The position numbers and the translations under genes are program-made. DNA of 59,926 nt, taken from Elusimicrobiota bacterium. GTDB taxonomy: Bacteria > Elusimicrobiota > Elusimicrobia > UBA1565. The stretch lies in the NCBI GenBank assembly GCA_003450735.1, contig DMEZ01000002.1, positions 36,453 to 96,378 on the forward strand. Direction: 5' to 3'. Below the pieces are notes generated by a model. The model searched no databases and was not told where the DNA came from. It saw only the letters and a list, made by a program, of their open reading frames with translations. This document shows positions 22,635 to 31,651 of the stretch, piece after piece; within the stretch, counting starts at the first letter, position 1; each line of letters starts with the position of its first letter.

Positions 22635-23768
22635 ATGCTGTATGAATTCCTTGCGGCGAATCGAGAGACGATACTGGCCTTGACCCGCGCGAAGACCGCG
22701 GCCATATCCGAAGCGCGGCCGAACTCAGCGGCCCTGGAGCGAGGCCTGCCGATCTTCTACGAGCACCTCATCGCCGCGCTGCGGTGGGAGGCTGGGCCTC
22801 GCCTCAAGGCTCTCCCCAGCGCCGGACCTTCGACGACGCGCGAGCACGGCACGGAGCTCTCCCGCCTTGGGTACACCGTGTCGCAGGTCGTGCACGGCTA
22901 CGGCGTCATCTGCCAGGCGATCACCGAATCGGCGGAGACCCTCCACGTCGGGTTCGGCGCCAAGGAGTTCAGCGTGCTCAATCTCTGCCTGGACCGGGCC
23001 ATCGCGGAGGCCGTCACGGGGTTCGAGAAAGCCCGAGACCGCCAATCCGTCGAGAACGACAACCAGCGGCTGGGGTTTTTGGCGCATGAGCTGCGGAATT
23101 CCCTCACCAACGCCAGCGTGGCCTTCACCCTGATCAAGGACGGGACCGTCGGCACTCAAGGGAGCATGGGGCTGGTGCTGGAAAGAAGCCTGACGCGCAT
23201 GCGGATGCTCGTCGACGGCGCCCTCTCCGAAGCGCGGCTGAGCTGCGAGCCCCTGCCGGACCGCCGTCTGCTGCGCATCATCGACGTGGCCCAGGAGGTC
23301 GAAGCCACGGCGGCCCTGGAAGGCCGCTCCCGGGGCATCGCTCTGATCGTCAACATCGACCCCTCGCACCAAGTCTGGGCCGACCGCCAATGCCTCATCT
23401 CCGCGGTGGCGAATCTAGTGCAGAACGCGATGAAATTCACCCGGCCCGGCACGTCCGTATCCTTGAGCAGCCGCGAGGACGCCCGGTCGGCCATCATCGA
23501 CGTGGAAGACTGCTGCGGAGGACTGCCGGCAGGCCACGCTTCGGAACTCTTCAAGCCCTTCGTCCAGTTGAGCCACGACCGCTCGGGCTGCGGGCTGGGG
23601 CTGGCGATCAGCCGCCGCGCGATCAGGCGCAACGACGGCGACATCTCGATCAGCAGCATCCCCGGGAAGGGGTGCGTCTTCTCTATTACGCTGCCGAAGA
23701 GGCCCGGGCAGGGCGCAGGCTCGCAAGAACCCGCCTCCGGAAAGAACGGTCTCGGGAGAGTGTCATGA
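22635..23768 (+). CDS. RsbRD-type sensor histidine kinase
   Basis: 377 residues, soluble. Residues 1-130 form an all-helical RsbRD_N-like sensor (TVSQVVHGYGVICQAITESAETL is typical), then HisKA with H151 in FLAHELRNSLTNA, and HATPase with NLVQNAMKFT, DCCGGLP (G1, degenerate) and GCGLGLAISR. AGAGGGG precedes the ATG. Its stop overlaps the next gene by 4 bp. No response regulator is adjacent; the GGDEF or KdpE genes are too far to be assigned. Confidence 0.9.
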   Translation: MLYEFLAANRETILALTRAKTAAISEARPNSAALERGLPIFYEHLIAALRWEAGPRLKALPSAGPSTTREHGTELSRLGYTVSQVVHGYGVICQAITESAETLHVGFGAKEFSVLNLCLDRAIAEAVTGFEKARDRQSVENDNQRLGFLAHELRNSLTNASVAFTLIKDGTVGTQGSMGLVLERSLTRMRMLVDGALSEARLSCEPLPDRRLLRIIDVAQEVEATAALEGRSRGIALIVNIDPSHQVWADRQCLISAVANLVQNAMKFTRPGTSVSLSSREDARSAIIDVEDCCGGLPAGHASELFKPFVQLSHDRSGCGLGLAISRRAIRRNDGDISISSIPGKGCVFSITLPKRPGQGAGSQEPASGKNGLGRVS

Positions 23769-24229
23769 AGACCAGAGCAGGGATGTGGATCGACCACCGA
23801 AAAGCCGTCATCGTGGTCGTCGCGAACGAGAAGGAGGCCGTCATCGAGATCCGATCGAACGTCGACAAGGGGCTCCGGCCTTCCCGCGGCCCGCGCCCAA
23901 GAACGGAGTACGGCGCGCAGGAGGCCCCGCCGGACGATATGCGGGAGAACGAGTTCATGGGGCATCTCAACGTCTATTTCGACAAGGTCATCTCCTGCAT
24001 CCGCGAGGCGGAGTCCATCTTCATCTTCGGCCCCGGCGAAGCGAAGGGCGAGCTGAAGAGGCGCATCGCGCGCAACCGGGTGCGCGGGGACCTCGTGTAC
24101 GTCGAAACGACCGACAAGATGAGCGACCGCCAGATCGCGGCGAAGGTCCGAGAGAGCTTCCGGCTCCCGGCGCGCCCGCAGCAGCCCAAGCGGCGCGGCG
24201 GGCCCCCCCATCGCAGCCGCAGGAGCTGA
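23765..24229 (+). CDS. baeRF / host-attachment-like 'translational machinery' protein
   Basis: 154 residues. Pattern of the small eRF1-domain-3-like family: MWIDHRKAVIVVVANEK at the N-terminus, the HLNVYFDKVISCIREAESI helix, FIFGPGEAKGELKRRI and the TTDKMSDRQIAAKVRESF end. Members are thought to act at stalled ribosomes or in stress; the biochemical role is not settled. The C-terminal ~20 residues are basic (KRRGGPPHRSRRS), suitable for RNA or ribosome binding. ATGA overlap with the kinase gene. Confidence 0.75.
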   Translation: MKTRAGMWIDHRKAVIVVVANEKEAVIEIRSNVDKGLRPSRGPRPRTEYGAQEAPPDDMRENEFMGHLNVYFDKVISCIREAESIFIFGPGEAKGELKRRIARNRVRGDLVYVETTDKMSDRQIAAKVRESFRLPARPQQPKRRGGPPHRSRRS

Positions 24230-24272
24230 CCTCCGCCGGCGGTTGAGAAGTTTGTACGATACGGCTTGAGTC

Positions 24273-25289
24273 ATGGCTATCGAGTACAAAGATTACTACG
24301 CGGTGCTGGGGGTGAGGAAGGACGCCTCCGTTCCGGAGATCAAGGGGGCGTACCGGCGTCTGGCGAAGCGGCACCATCCCGACCTGCACCCGGACAAGGA
24401 CAAGGCCCGGGCGACGGCGAAGTTCAAGGAGATCAACGAGGCTTACGAAGTCCTTTCCGATCCCCAGAAGAAGGCCAAGTACGACCAGATCGGCCCGGGC
24501 TGGGAAGCGGCCCAGGAGTCCAGCCCCCCTCCCGGCGCAGGCACGGCGAGGCGCGGGTTCCGGACAGACGAGCAAGACGACTCCCTGGACGGCTTCAGCC
24601 GCTTCTTCGAGTCGCTCTTCGGAGAAGCCGGCGCGCAGGGCTTCGGCCGGGGCGAGGCGTTCCGGCGAGGCCCCAGGAAAGGGCAGGACGTGGAAGCCGA
24701 GATGGCGCTCTCGCTGGAGGACGCGCTCCGCGGCGGAGACAAGAAGATCTCCATCCTCGCCGCCGTCCCCTGTCCGGCCTGTCGAGGCTCAAGACGGCAG
24801 GGGAACCGCTTCTGTCCGGCCTGCGCGGGGGCGGGAGAGACCCGGCAGGAAAGGCCCATCACCGCGCATCTGCCCAAGAACATCCGGGACGGCATGAGGC
24901 TCCGCCTGCGGGGCCAGGGCGGCCCCTCTTCCAGCGGCGCGGGGCCCGGCGACCTGTTCCTCAGGATCAGGCTGCTCCCGCACCCCGCGTTCAAGGTCTC
25001 GGGCAGCGACCTGGAGACGACCCTCGCCGTGATGCCCTGGGAAGCCGCCCTGGGAGCGAAGATCGAAGTCCCCACCCTGGAGGGGCCGATCCGCATCCGC
25101 ATCCCCCCCGGGACGCATTCCGGGCGCCGGCTGCGCATCGCGGGGAAGGGGCTGGGAAAGGAGGACGGCTCCAGGGGAGACCTCTTCGCGGCGGTGCGCA
25201 TCGACATCCCGGACAAGACCAACGACCGGATGGAGCGGCTCTATCGCGAACTGCGGGAGGCCGCGGCGGCGCACCCTAAGGCCCCATGA
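24273..25289 (+). CDS. DnaJ-like co-chaperone with a half zinc finger
   Basis: 338 residues. J domain at 1-70 with the HPD triad (KRHHPDLHPDKDK), a Gly/Phe-poor linker with RGFRTDEQDD, and two C-terminal substrate-binding domains (about 130-325). The zinc region is halved: CPACRGSRRQGNRFCPACAG gives two C-x2-C pairs, one zinc site, where DnaJ has four and CbpA none. It would stimulate DnaK ATPase on a subset of clients. It overlaps the glycosyltransferase gene by 4 bp, which couples a chaperone to glycan synthesis. Confidence 0.92.
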   Translation: MAIEYKDYYAVLGVRKDASVPEIKGAYRRLAKRHHPDLHPDKDKARATAKFKEINEAYEVLSDPQKKAKYDQIGPGWEAAQESSPPPGAGTARRGFRTDEQDDSLDGFSRFFESLFGEAGAQGFGRGEAFRRGPRKGQDVEAEMALSLEDALRGGDKKISILAAVPCPACRGSRRQGNRFCPACAGAGETRQERPITAHLPKNIRDGMRLRLRGQGGPSSSGAGPGDLFLRIRLLPHPAFKVSGSDLETTLAVMPWEAALGAKIEVPTLEGPIRIRIPPGTHSGRRLRIAGKGLGKEDGSRGDLFAAVRIDIPDKTNDRMERLYRELREAAAAHPKAP

Positions 25290-27568
25290 AATCCCGTCCC
25301 GAGATCCGCAAGATCGCCTTCGTGGGGAACTACCCCCCCCGGCTCTGCGGCATCGCCTCCTTCACGGCGGACCTGTGCACCTCGGTGGCGGCCCAGTTCC
25401 CGAAGGCGCAGTGCTTCGTCGTGCCCGTCAACGACATCGCGGGGGGCTATGACTACCCCCCCGAGGTCCGTTTCGAGATCGAGGAGCAGAGCCTGGCCTC
25501 CTACCGGCGGGCCGCGGACTTCCTGGGCATCAGCGACGTGGACGTGCTTTGCGTCCAGCATGAATACGGCATCTACGGCGGGCCGGCGGGCGGGCACCTC
25601 CTCGCGCTCCTGCGCGACGTGGACATCCCCATCGTCACCACGCTCCACACCGTGCTCAAGGAGCCCAGCGTCGACCAGAAGCGGGTGATGCGCGAGCTGC
25701 TCCAACTCTCCACCCGCGTGGTCGTGATGTCCCGCAAGGCCGAGGAGTTCCTGAAGGAGGTCTACCAGGCCCCCGCCGCCAAGATCGACCGGATCCCCCA
25801 CGGCATCCCCGAGACCCCTTTCGTGGATTCGACCTTCTACAAGGACCTCTTCGGCGTGGAGGGCAAGCAGGTGCTTCTGACCTTCGGGCTGCTCTCTCCC
25901 AACAAGGGCATCGAGAACATGCTCAACGCCCTCCCCAGGATCGTGGCGGAGCGCCCCGACGTGGTCTACATCATCCTGGGCGCCACCCACCCGCACCTCG
26001 TGCGGGAGGCGGGCGAGTCCTACCGCCTGAAGCTGGAGCTGCTGGCCGAGAAGAACGGCGTCAAGAAGAACGTGATCTTCTATGACCGCTTCGTGGAGCT
26101 GGCCGAGCTCAAGGAGTTCATCGGCGCCGCGGACATCTACATCACGCCCTACCTCAACGAGGCCCAGATCGTGTCCGGGACGCTGGCCTATTGCTTCGGC
26201 GCGGGCAAGGCGGTGGTGTCCACCCCCTATTGGCACGCCCAAGAGCTCTTGGCGGACGACCGCGGGGTGCTGGTCCCCTTCAACGACCCGGGCGCCCTCG
26301 CCCGGGAAGTGCTGGGGCTGCTGAAGGACGACGCCCGGCGCAACGCCCTGCGCAAGAACGCCTACAAGCTGGGACGGGAGATGGTCTGGGGCAACGTCGC
26401 CTGCTCGTACATGCAGACTTTCGAGAAAGCCCGGAACGAACGGGCCGGCCTGACCCGGAAGCTCTTCATGGTGAAGACGCTGGACAAGCAGCTCACGGGG
26501 CTGCCCGAGATCAAGCTCGACCACCTCTACCGCATGACCGACTCCACGGGGCTCTTCCAGCACGCCATCGTGGCCGTGCCGAATTTCAGCACCGGCTACT
26601 GCACCGACGACAACGCCCGCGCCTTGATCCTGACCGTCCTTCTCGACGAGCTCTGGGAGGATTCGCCTCGCCTCCTGAACGCAGCCACCACCTACGCCGC
26701 CTTCCTCCAGCACGCATTCGACCCCAAGCTCAACCGGTTCCGCAACTTCATGGGGTTCAACCGGGCCTGGATGGACGAGGCCCTCTCGGAGGACTGCTGC
26801 GGCCGCGCCCTCTGGGCCCTGGGGACGTGCGTGGGCCGATCGACGAACCCCGGCTTCCAGGCCCTGGCCGGACAGATCTTCGCGCAGGCGCTCTCTCCGG
26901 TGACCGGGTTCAGCTCGCCCCGGGCATGGGCCCTGGCCTTGATCGGCGCGCACGAATACCTGCGGCGGCTCAACGGGGACCGGCAGGTCAGCCAGATCCG
27001 CGACGCCCTCACCGACCTGTTGATGGGGCTCTACAGCCGCACCGCCGCCCCCGAATGGCCCTGGTTCGAGGACTCGGTGACCTACATGAACGCCGTGCTC
27101 CCCCACGCGCTGATCCTGAGCGGGAGCGGGGCCGCCCGCGCCGACGCGCTCGAACTGGGCGTGAAGGCCTTGCGCTGGCTCACCCAGGTCCAGACCGCCG
27201 AGGGCGCCTATCTCCGCCCCATCGGCTCCAACGGCTTCTTCAAGCGCGACGGCGCGCGGGCGAATTTCGACCAGCAGCCCATCGAGGCCCAGGCCATGGT
27301 CTCCGCCTGCCTGGAGGCCTACCGCTGCACCTCGGACGACTATTGGTTCAGCCAGGCGCGCCGCGCCTTCGACTGGTTCCTGGGGCGCAACGACCTGGGC
27401 ATCCCGCTCTACGATCCCAATACCGGCGGGTGCCGGGACGGGCTCCACGTGGACCGCGTGAACCAGAACCAGGGGGCCGAATCCACGCTGGCCTTCCTCG
27501 TCTCCCTGACGGAGATGCAGAAGGCCCACGATGAGCTGGCCGCCTTCAAGAACTCGCCGCCCTCCTGA
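25286..27568 (+). CDS. GT4 glycosyltransferase with C-terminal alpha/alpha-barrel domain
   Basis: 760 residues. Residues 1-390 are a GT-B fold, GT4-like enzyme: NYPPRLCGIASFTADL, VLLTFGLLSPNKGIENML and the donor-site segment EAQIVSGTLAYCFGAGKAV. Residues 410-755 are a helical toroid with repeated aromatic/charged helix pairs (STGYCTDDNARALI; TYMNAVLPHALILSG), like the glycoside-hydrolase-type barrels fused to some mannosyltransferases. It is directly followed by a GH130 enzyme, a pairing seen in many bacteria and thought to build or recycle beta-mannosides or compatible solutes. Substrate not proven. Confidence 0.88.
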   Translation: MKSRPEIRKIAFVGNYPPRLCGIASFTADLCTSVAAQFPKAQCFVVPVNDIAGGYDYPPEVRFEIEEQSLASYRRAADFLGISDVDVLCVQHEYGIYGGPAGGHLLALLRDVDIPIVTTLHTVLKEPSVDQKRVMRELLQLSTRVVVMSRKAEEFLKEVYQAPAAKIDRIPHGIPETPFVDSTFYKDLFGVEGKQVLLTFGLLSPNKGIENMLNALPRIVAERPDVVYIILGATHPHLVREAGESYRLKLELLAEKNGVKKNVIFYDRFVELAELKEFIGAADIYITPYLNEAQIVSGTLAYCFGAGKAVVSTPYWHAQELLADDRGVLVPFNDPGALAREVLGLLKDDARRNALRKNAYKLGREMVWGNVACSYMQTFEKARNERAGLTRKLFMVKTLDKQLTGLPEIKLDHLYRMTDSTGLFQHAIVAVPNFSTGYCTDDNARALILTVLLDELWEDSPRLLNAATTYAAFLQHAFDPKLNRFRNFMGFNRAWMDEALSEDCCGRALWALGTCVGRSTNPGFQALAGQIFAQALSPVTGFSSPRAWALALIGAHEYLRRLNGDRQVSQIRDALTDLLMGLYSRTAAPEWPWFEDSVTYMNAVLPHALILSGSGAARADALELGVKALRWLTQVQTAEGAYLRPIGSNGFFKRDGARANFDQQPIEAQAMVSACLEAYRCTSDDYWFSQARRAFDWFLGRNDLGIPLYDPNTGGCRDGLHVDRVNQNQGAESTLAFLVSLTEMQKAHDELAAFKNSPPS

Positions 27569-29059
27569 ATGGAACGACCCTCTCGCCGACGAAGAGACAT
27601 CCGCATCCGCCGGACGGAGACCCGGCTGTCCCCGGACCAAAGCCGGGTGGTCTTGCGGCCCCTGGGCTTCGGCCGCGATGAGGACTACGCCAAGATCATC
27701 CGCCGCGTGCTGGCCCTTCCCGAAGAGGACGTCCAGCGCGTCCTGGACCAGGTCCTCGAGGAGTTCTCCTCCCGGCACCGGCGGTTCGAGGAGCGCCTCC
27801 TGGCGCGGTCCCGGCACCTGCAGCGCTTCCTGCCCCCGGCCGGCGACCTCTCGCAAGCGCGCAAGCTGCTGATCGGCTCCTACTTCATGTTCGAATACTC
27901 GGCCGAGTCCGCGGCGCTCTTCAACCCGTCCATCCTTCCCCATCCAGACCAGTCGGGGCTGCCCGAAGGGAGCCTGCGCTTCCTCCTGAGCCTCCGGTCG
28001 ACGGGGGAGGGCCACGTTTCGTCCATCTCCTTCCGCAGCGGCGTCATCAACGCGCGCAACGGCATCGCCGTGGACCCGCCCTCGCGCTTCGTGGCCGAGC
28101 CCGAGCTCGTCGAGAATCCCGTTTACCAGAAGGACCTCTTCTGGCGGAAGCTCGCGGAGATGGGCTCGGCCGGCGCCTGGGTTGAACGCGTGAAGGGCCG
28201 GCTCGCGGACGTCTTCACCCTGGCGGAGCTCAACGGCCGCATCCGGGAGGTCCTCGACGAGACGGCGCCGGGCCGGCGCTTCGAGGAAGACCCCGGCGCC
28301 AGCGCGCTGTGGCTTTTGGCCAAATCCAACTACGAGATCCAGTTCCCCCCGGGACAGGACCTCTCCGAGCGGATCATCTTCCCCGTCATCCCCATCCAGA
28401 GCAACGGCATCGAGGATGTGCGGCTCGTGGCCCATCAGGACGCGGAGGGGAAGACGGCGTACTACGGCACCTACACCGCCTACGACGGCCGCAACGTGCT
28501 CCCCCAGCTCTTCGAGACGGAGGATTTCCAGCGCTTCAAGTTCTCCACGCTCAACGGCCCCGGGGTGCAGAACAAGGGGATGGCCCTCTTCCCCCGCAGG
28601 ATCGACGGCCTCTTCGCCATGCTCTCCCGCCAGGACGGCGAGAACATCTTCCTGATGTTCTCCGACAACGCGCATTTCTGGAACGAGTCCCGCCTGCTCC
28701 TCTCACCCGTCCACCCCTGGGAGTTCTTGAAGATGGGGAACTGCGGGTCTCCCATCGAGACGGAGGCGGGTTGGCTGGTGCTGAGCCACGGAGTGGGGCC
28801 CATGCGGAAGTACTGCCTCGGCGCTTTCCTGCTGGACTTGAAGGACCCTTCCAAGGTGATCGGCCGTCTGCAAGAGCCCCTGCTGTCCCCCGAGGGGCCC
28901 GAGCGGGAGGGGTACGTTCCCAACGTCCTCTACACCTGCGGGGCGCTCGCGCGCAACGGCCAGCTGATCCTGCCCTACGGCATGTCGGACCGCGTGAGCG
29001 GGTTCGCGCTCCTCCCCCTGAAGGACATCCTGGCCGCCATGGATAAGGATCCTCGATAG
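27569..29059 (+). CDS. GH130-family glycoside phosphorylase/hydrolase
   Basis: 496 residues; ATG directly follows the upstream stop. The five-bladed propeller of GH130 is recognisable: YFMFEYSAESAALFNPSI, IPIQSNGIEDVRLVAH (the D-x-R substrate region), YYGTYTAYDGRNV, NKGMALFPRRIDG, EAGWLVLSHGVGPMRKYCLG and a final VLYTCGALARNGQLILPYG. GH130 enzymes act on beta-1,2- or beta-1,4-mannosides by phosphorolysis. The ~90-residue N-terminal helical extension (basic, R-rich) is longer than usual. Works with the preceding glycosyltransferase. Confidence 0.88.
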   Translation: MERPSRRRRDIRIRRTETRLSPDQSRVVLRPLGFGRDEDYAKIIRRVLALPEEDVQRVLDQVLEEFSSRHRRFEERLLARSRHLQRFLPPAGDLSQARKLLIGSYFMFEYSAESAALFNPSILPHPDQSGLPEGSLRFLLSLRSTGEGHVSSISFRSGVINARNGIAVDPPSRFVAEPELVENPVYQKDLFWRKLAEMGSAGAWVERVKGRLADVFTLAELNGRIREVLDETAPGRRFEEDPGASALWLLAKSNYEIQFPPGQDLSERIIFPVIPIQSNGIEDVRLVAHQDAEGKTAYYGTYTAYDGRNVLPQLFETEDFQRFKFSTLNGPGVQNKGMALFPRRIDGLFAMLSRQDGENIFLMFSDNAHFWNESRLLLSPVHPWEFLKMGNCGSPIETEAGWLVLSHGVGPMRKYCLGAFLLDLKDPSKVIGRLQEPLLSPEGPEREGYVPNVLYTCGALARNGQLILPYGMSDRVSGFALLPLKDILAAMDKDPR

Positions 29060-29075
29060 GACGCCGGGGCGCGCC

Positions 29076-29783
29076 TCAGCCGGCCCGCGTGAGCTCGCGC
29101 ACCGCCTCGGAGGCAGGCTCCTGGACGATCTCCTCGGGCCGCCCGTGCTGGAGGACCCGCCCGCCGATGAGGACGAACATCCTCTCCGCGAGCGAGCGCG
29201 CCTCGGCGAGGTCGTGGGTGACCAGCAGGACGGGGATGCCGAGGCTCCGCATGAGCCTGGCCAGGCAGTCGCGCATGTGGACGCGGGTGGGGCCGTCCAA
29301 GGCGGAGAACGGCTCGTCGAGAAGGAGGAGTTCCGGCTTCGCGATCAAGGCCCGCGCGAAGGCGACCCGCTGCTTCTGCCCGCCCGAGATGCTCTTCGGC
29401 CTGCGGGCTTCCAGCCCCTCCAGCCGGAACTCCTGGATGAGCCGCCGGGCTTCCGCCAGCGCCTTCTCCCTGGGCAGTCCCCGAGCGCCGTAGACGACGT
29501 TCTCCAGCACGCTCATGTGCGGGAAGAGCGCGTGGTGCTGGAACACGTAGCCGATGCGCCGCTCCTGCGGCGGTACCCAAGCGGTCCCCGAGAGGATCCG
29601 GCCGTTCAAACGCACCTCCCCTTCCCGCGGCCGCATCAGGCCGGCGATCAGCCGGAGCATCAGCGATTTCCCCGCGCCGGAAGGCCCGAAGAGGACCCCG
29701 ATCTCCCGCCCGAGGGAGAGGGCGGCGTCCAGGTCGAAGCCCGGCAGGGCGTGCTGGAGGCGGACTTCCAGGGCCGCGCTCAC
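29076..29783 (-). CDS. modC: Molybdate ABC transporter ATP-binding protein
   Basis: 235 residues from a GTG that overlaps the modB stop (GTGA). Walker A FGPSGAGKS, Q-loop FQHHALFPHMSV, signature SGGQKQRV, Walker B LLLLDEPFSALD and H-loop VTHDLAEA are all present. It lacks the C-terminal MOP (TOBE) domain of long ModC proteins, so feedback by bound molybdate would be absent. Last gene of fur-modA-modB-modC. Confidence 0.93.
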   Translation of the reverse strand: MSAALEVRLQHALPGFDLDAALSLGREIGVLFGPSGAGKSLMLRLIAGLMRPREGEVRLNGRILSGTAWVPPQERRIGYVFQHHALFPHMSVLENVVYGARGLPREKALAEARRLIQEFRLEGLEARRPKSISGGQKQRVAFARALIAKPELLLLDEPFSALDGPTRVHMRDCLARLMRSLGIPVLLVTHDLAEARSLAERMFVLIGGRVLQHGRPEEIVQEPASEAVRELTRAG

Positions 29784-30436
29784 AGGACGCTCCGGGAGTA
29801 ATGCCGGGCGGCCGTGAGCAGGACGACGGAGAGCGCCGTGAGCATCGCCACCAGCAGGTGCGCCTGCGACCAGTCGCCCGAGGCCGCGCTGGCGTAGATG
29901 GCCAGCGGCATGGTGTCCGTCCGCCCGGGGATGTTGCCCGCGAGCATCAGGGTGGCCCCGAACTCGCCGATGGCGCGGGTGAAGGCCAGCATGATGCCGG
30001 CGAGGATGCCCTGCCAGGCCAGGGGCAGGACCACGTAGAGCGCGGTCTCGGCCCGGGTGTAGCCCAGCATGGTCGAGGAGTCGACCATCTCGGGGTCCAC
30101 CGACTCGATGGCCGTCTGGGCGGAACGCACCATGATGGGGAAGGAGACCACGGCCGAGGCGACCACGGCCGCCTGCCAGGTGAACAGGACGTTCCACCCC
30201 GTCCAGCGGTAGAGGCTTCCGCCCAAAAGCCCGTGGCGGCCGAGCAGCAGAACCAGGTAGTAGCCCGTGACCGTGGGCGGCAAAACCATGGGGAGCAGGA
30301 GCGCGGACTCCACCAGGCTCTTGCCCCGGAACCTCGCGTTGGCCAGGGCGAAGGCTGCGAGCAGGCCGGCTGCGGCGACGAGGGCGGTGGCGAGGAGGGA
30401 GACCTTCAGCGAGAGCAGCAGCGGGCCCCAGCTCAT
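29780..30436 (-). CDS. modB: Molybdate ABC transporter permease
   Basis: 218 residues with five or six membrane spans. The EAA loop that contacts the ATPase is visible (MVDSSTMLGYTRAETALYVVLPLAWQ, positions ~125-150, with the conserved G and P), followed by AFTRAIGEFGATLMLAGN, the standard ModB ending segment. The ATG at 30436 overlaps modA's end by 4 bp; a long upstream open frame is not coding. Confidence 0.94.
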   Translation of the reverse strand: MSWGPLLLSLKVSLLATALVAAAGLLAAFALANARFRGKSLVESALLLPMVLPPTVTGYYLVLLLGRHGLLGGSLYRWTGWNVLFTWQAAVVASAVVSFPIMVRSAQTAIESVDPEMVDSSTMLGYTRAETALYVVLPLAWQGILAGIMLAFTRAIGEFGATLMLAGNIPGRTDTMPLAIYASAASGDWSQAHLLVAMLTALSVVLLTAARHYSRSVL

Positions 30437-31164
30437 CGGAACCCGTGCCTCCGGAAGAGGGCCGCGCCCTGCTTGGAGCGCAAATACTCGACGAACTTCT
30501 TCGCGCCGTCGGGGTTCTTCCCGGTCTTGAGCGCGGCCGCGGGGTAGAGGATGGGCTCGTGAGCGTCGGGCGGCACCGTCTCGACGAGCTCGGCTTTGGG
30601 CTCGATCAGCGCGTCCGTCTTGTAGACGAAGCCCGCGTCCGCCTCGTCGCGGGCCACGTAGTCGAGCACCTGGCGGACGTTCTCGGCGAAGATGAGCTTC
30701 CCTTTCAGCTTGTCGTAGAGCCCGCGCTTCTCCAGGGCCTGCCGCGCGTAGCGGCCCGCCGGGCTCGTGACCGGATTCACCATGGCGACGCGGGAGACGC
30801 CCTTCAACGCGAGGTCGTCGACCCTCCAGACGCGCGGAGGGCGCGCCCGGCTGCGGATGAGCACGAGCGCGTTCCCGGCCACATCGGCGCGGGTGCCGGG
30901 GAGCAGGAGCCCCTTCCGCTCCAGGGCGTCCATGTCCGACACGCCCGCCGAGAGGAACGCGTCCACCGGCGCCCCGTTCTCGACCTGCATCCGGAGCTGA
31001 CCGGACGCCCCCAGGTTGAAGACCAGCTGGACGCCGGGCTCCCTCTTCTCGAAAGCCGGAGCGGCGGCCTCCAGGACGTCCTTGAGGCTGGCGGCCGCGG
31101 AGACGAGGACTTCCTCCGCCGAGGCGGAAGCCGCCAGGAACAGGGCGAGGCAGGCGCCGATCAT
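30433..31164 (-). CDS. modA: Molybdate-binding periplasmic protein
   Basis: 243 residues with signal peptide (MIGACLALFLAASASA). Ligand-loop residues follow the ModA pattern: SAAASLKDVLEA near the N-terminus, NLGASGQLRMQVENGAPVD, SPAGRYA and the DEADAGFVYKTDA hinge. Binds molybdate or tungstate and delivers it to ModBC. Its start overlaps the end of the Fur-type regulator (31161-31164), so the regulator is cotranscribed with the transporter. Confidence 0.93.
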   Translation of the reverse strand: MIGACLALFLAASASAEEVLVSAAASLKDVLEAAAPAFEKREPGVQLVFNLGASGQLRMQVENGAPVDAFLSAGVSDMDALERKGLLLPGTRADVAGNALVLIRSRARPPRVWRVDDLALKGVSRVAMVNPVTSPAGRYARQALEKRGLYDKLKGKLIFAENVRQVLDYVARDEADAGFVYKTDALIEPKAELVETVPPDAHEPILYPAAALKTGKNPDGAKKFVEYLRSKQGAALFRRHGFR

Positions 31165-31553
31165 CGGGCGCAGGCGGCGCAGAGCCCGTGGACCACGAGC
31201 TGCTTGCTGAGGATGGCCGCCCCCTTCGGGGCCTGGATCCAGGGAAGGGGCTGCTCGGGCAGGCAGGACATCTTTCCGCAGCCCTGGCAGAGGAAGTGGA
31301 TGTGGTTGCTGGGGCAGGCCCCGGCCGTGGACCGGTGCGCGCAGAAGCGCCAGAGGCCGTCCGAGCCCTGGATCCGATGGAGCAGACCGGCCGAATGCAG
31401 GGTCTCGAGGGCGCGGTAGATCGTGACACGGTCGCAGGCCCCTTCTTTGAGCCCTTTTTGGATCTCTTGATGCGAAAGAGGCCGCCCGGATTTCTCCAGG
31501 AGCCGGAGGACGGCCTCTCGGGCGCGCGTGCGGCGGAATCCCGCGTCATCCAT
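31161..31553 (-). CDS. Fur-family metal-responsive regulator
   Basis: 130 residues from ATG 31553 (start at MDDAGFRRT; the longer in-frame start is less likely because the operator lies there). Winged HTH with QEIQKGLKEGACDRVTIYRALETLHSAG, metal-site motif NHIHFLCQGCG (H84, H86, C89, C92) and C125-x2-C128, giving the structural zinc site of Zur/Fur. A Zur-like role is suggested by the short length and the HxH. It is unusual as first gene of a modABC operon. Confidence 0.88.
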   Translation of the reverse strand: MDDAGFRRTRAREAVLRLLEKSGRPLSHQEIQKGLKEGACDRVTIYRALETLHSAGLLHRIQGSDGLWRFCAHRSTAGACPSNHIHFLCQGCGKMSCLPEQPLPWIQAPKGAAILSKQLVVHGLCAACAR

Positions 31554-31575
31554 GGCCCGCGGATGGTATCCTTTC

Positions 31576-31590
31576 TGCAACACAGTTGCA
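31576..31590. promoter_or_regulatory. Palindromic Fur-family operator between fur and kup
   Basis: Perfect palindrome TGCAACACAGTTGCA (TGCAA-n5-TTGCA), 23 bp upstream of the fur ATG and 62 bp upstream of kup. The spaced-dyad layout is like Fur-family boxes. It may control both divergent units. Confidence 0.6.
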
Positions 31591-31651
31591 ATCAGCGATA
31601 ATGGATTCATAACGCCCCCCCCTGGTATCGTGACAGTTCCTGCCCATCGGA

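Noticed and set aside
25241..28675. Minus-strand open frame of 1144 codons across DnaJ, GT4 and GH130
   Set aside because: Antisense to three well-supported genes; His/Gly/Glu-rich composition typical of a shadow.
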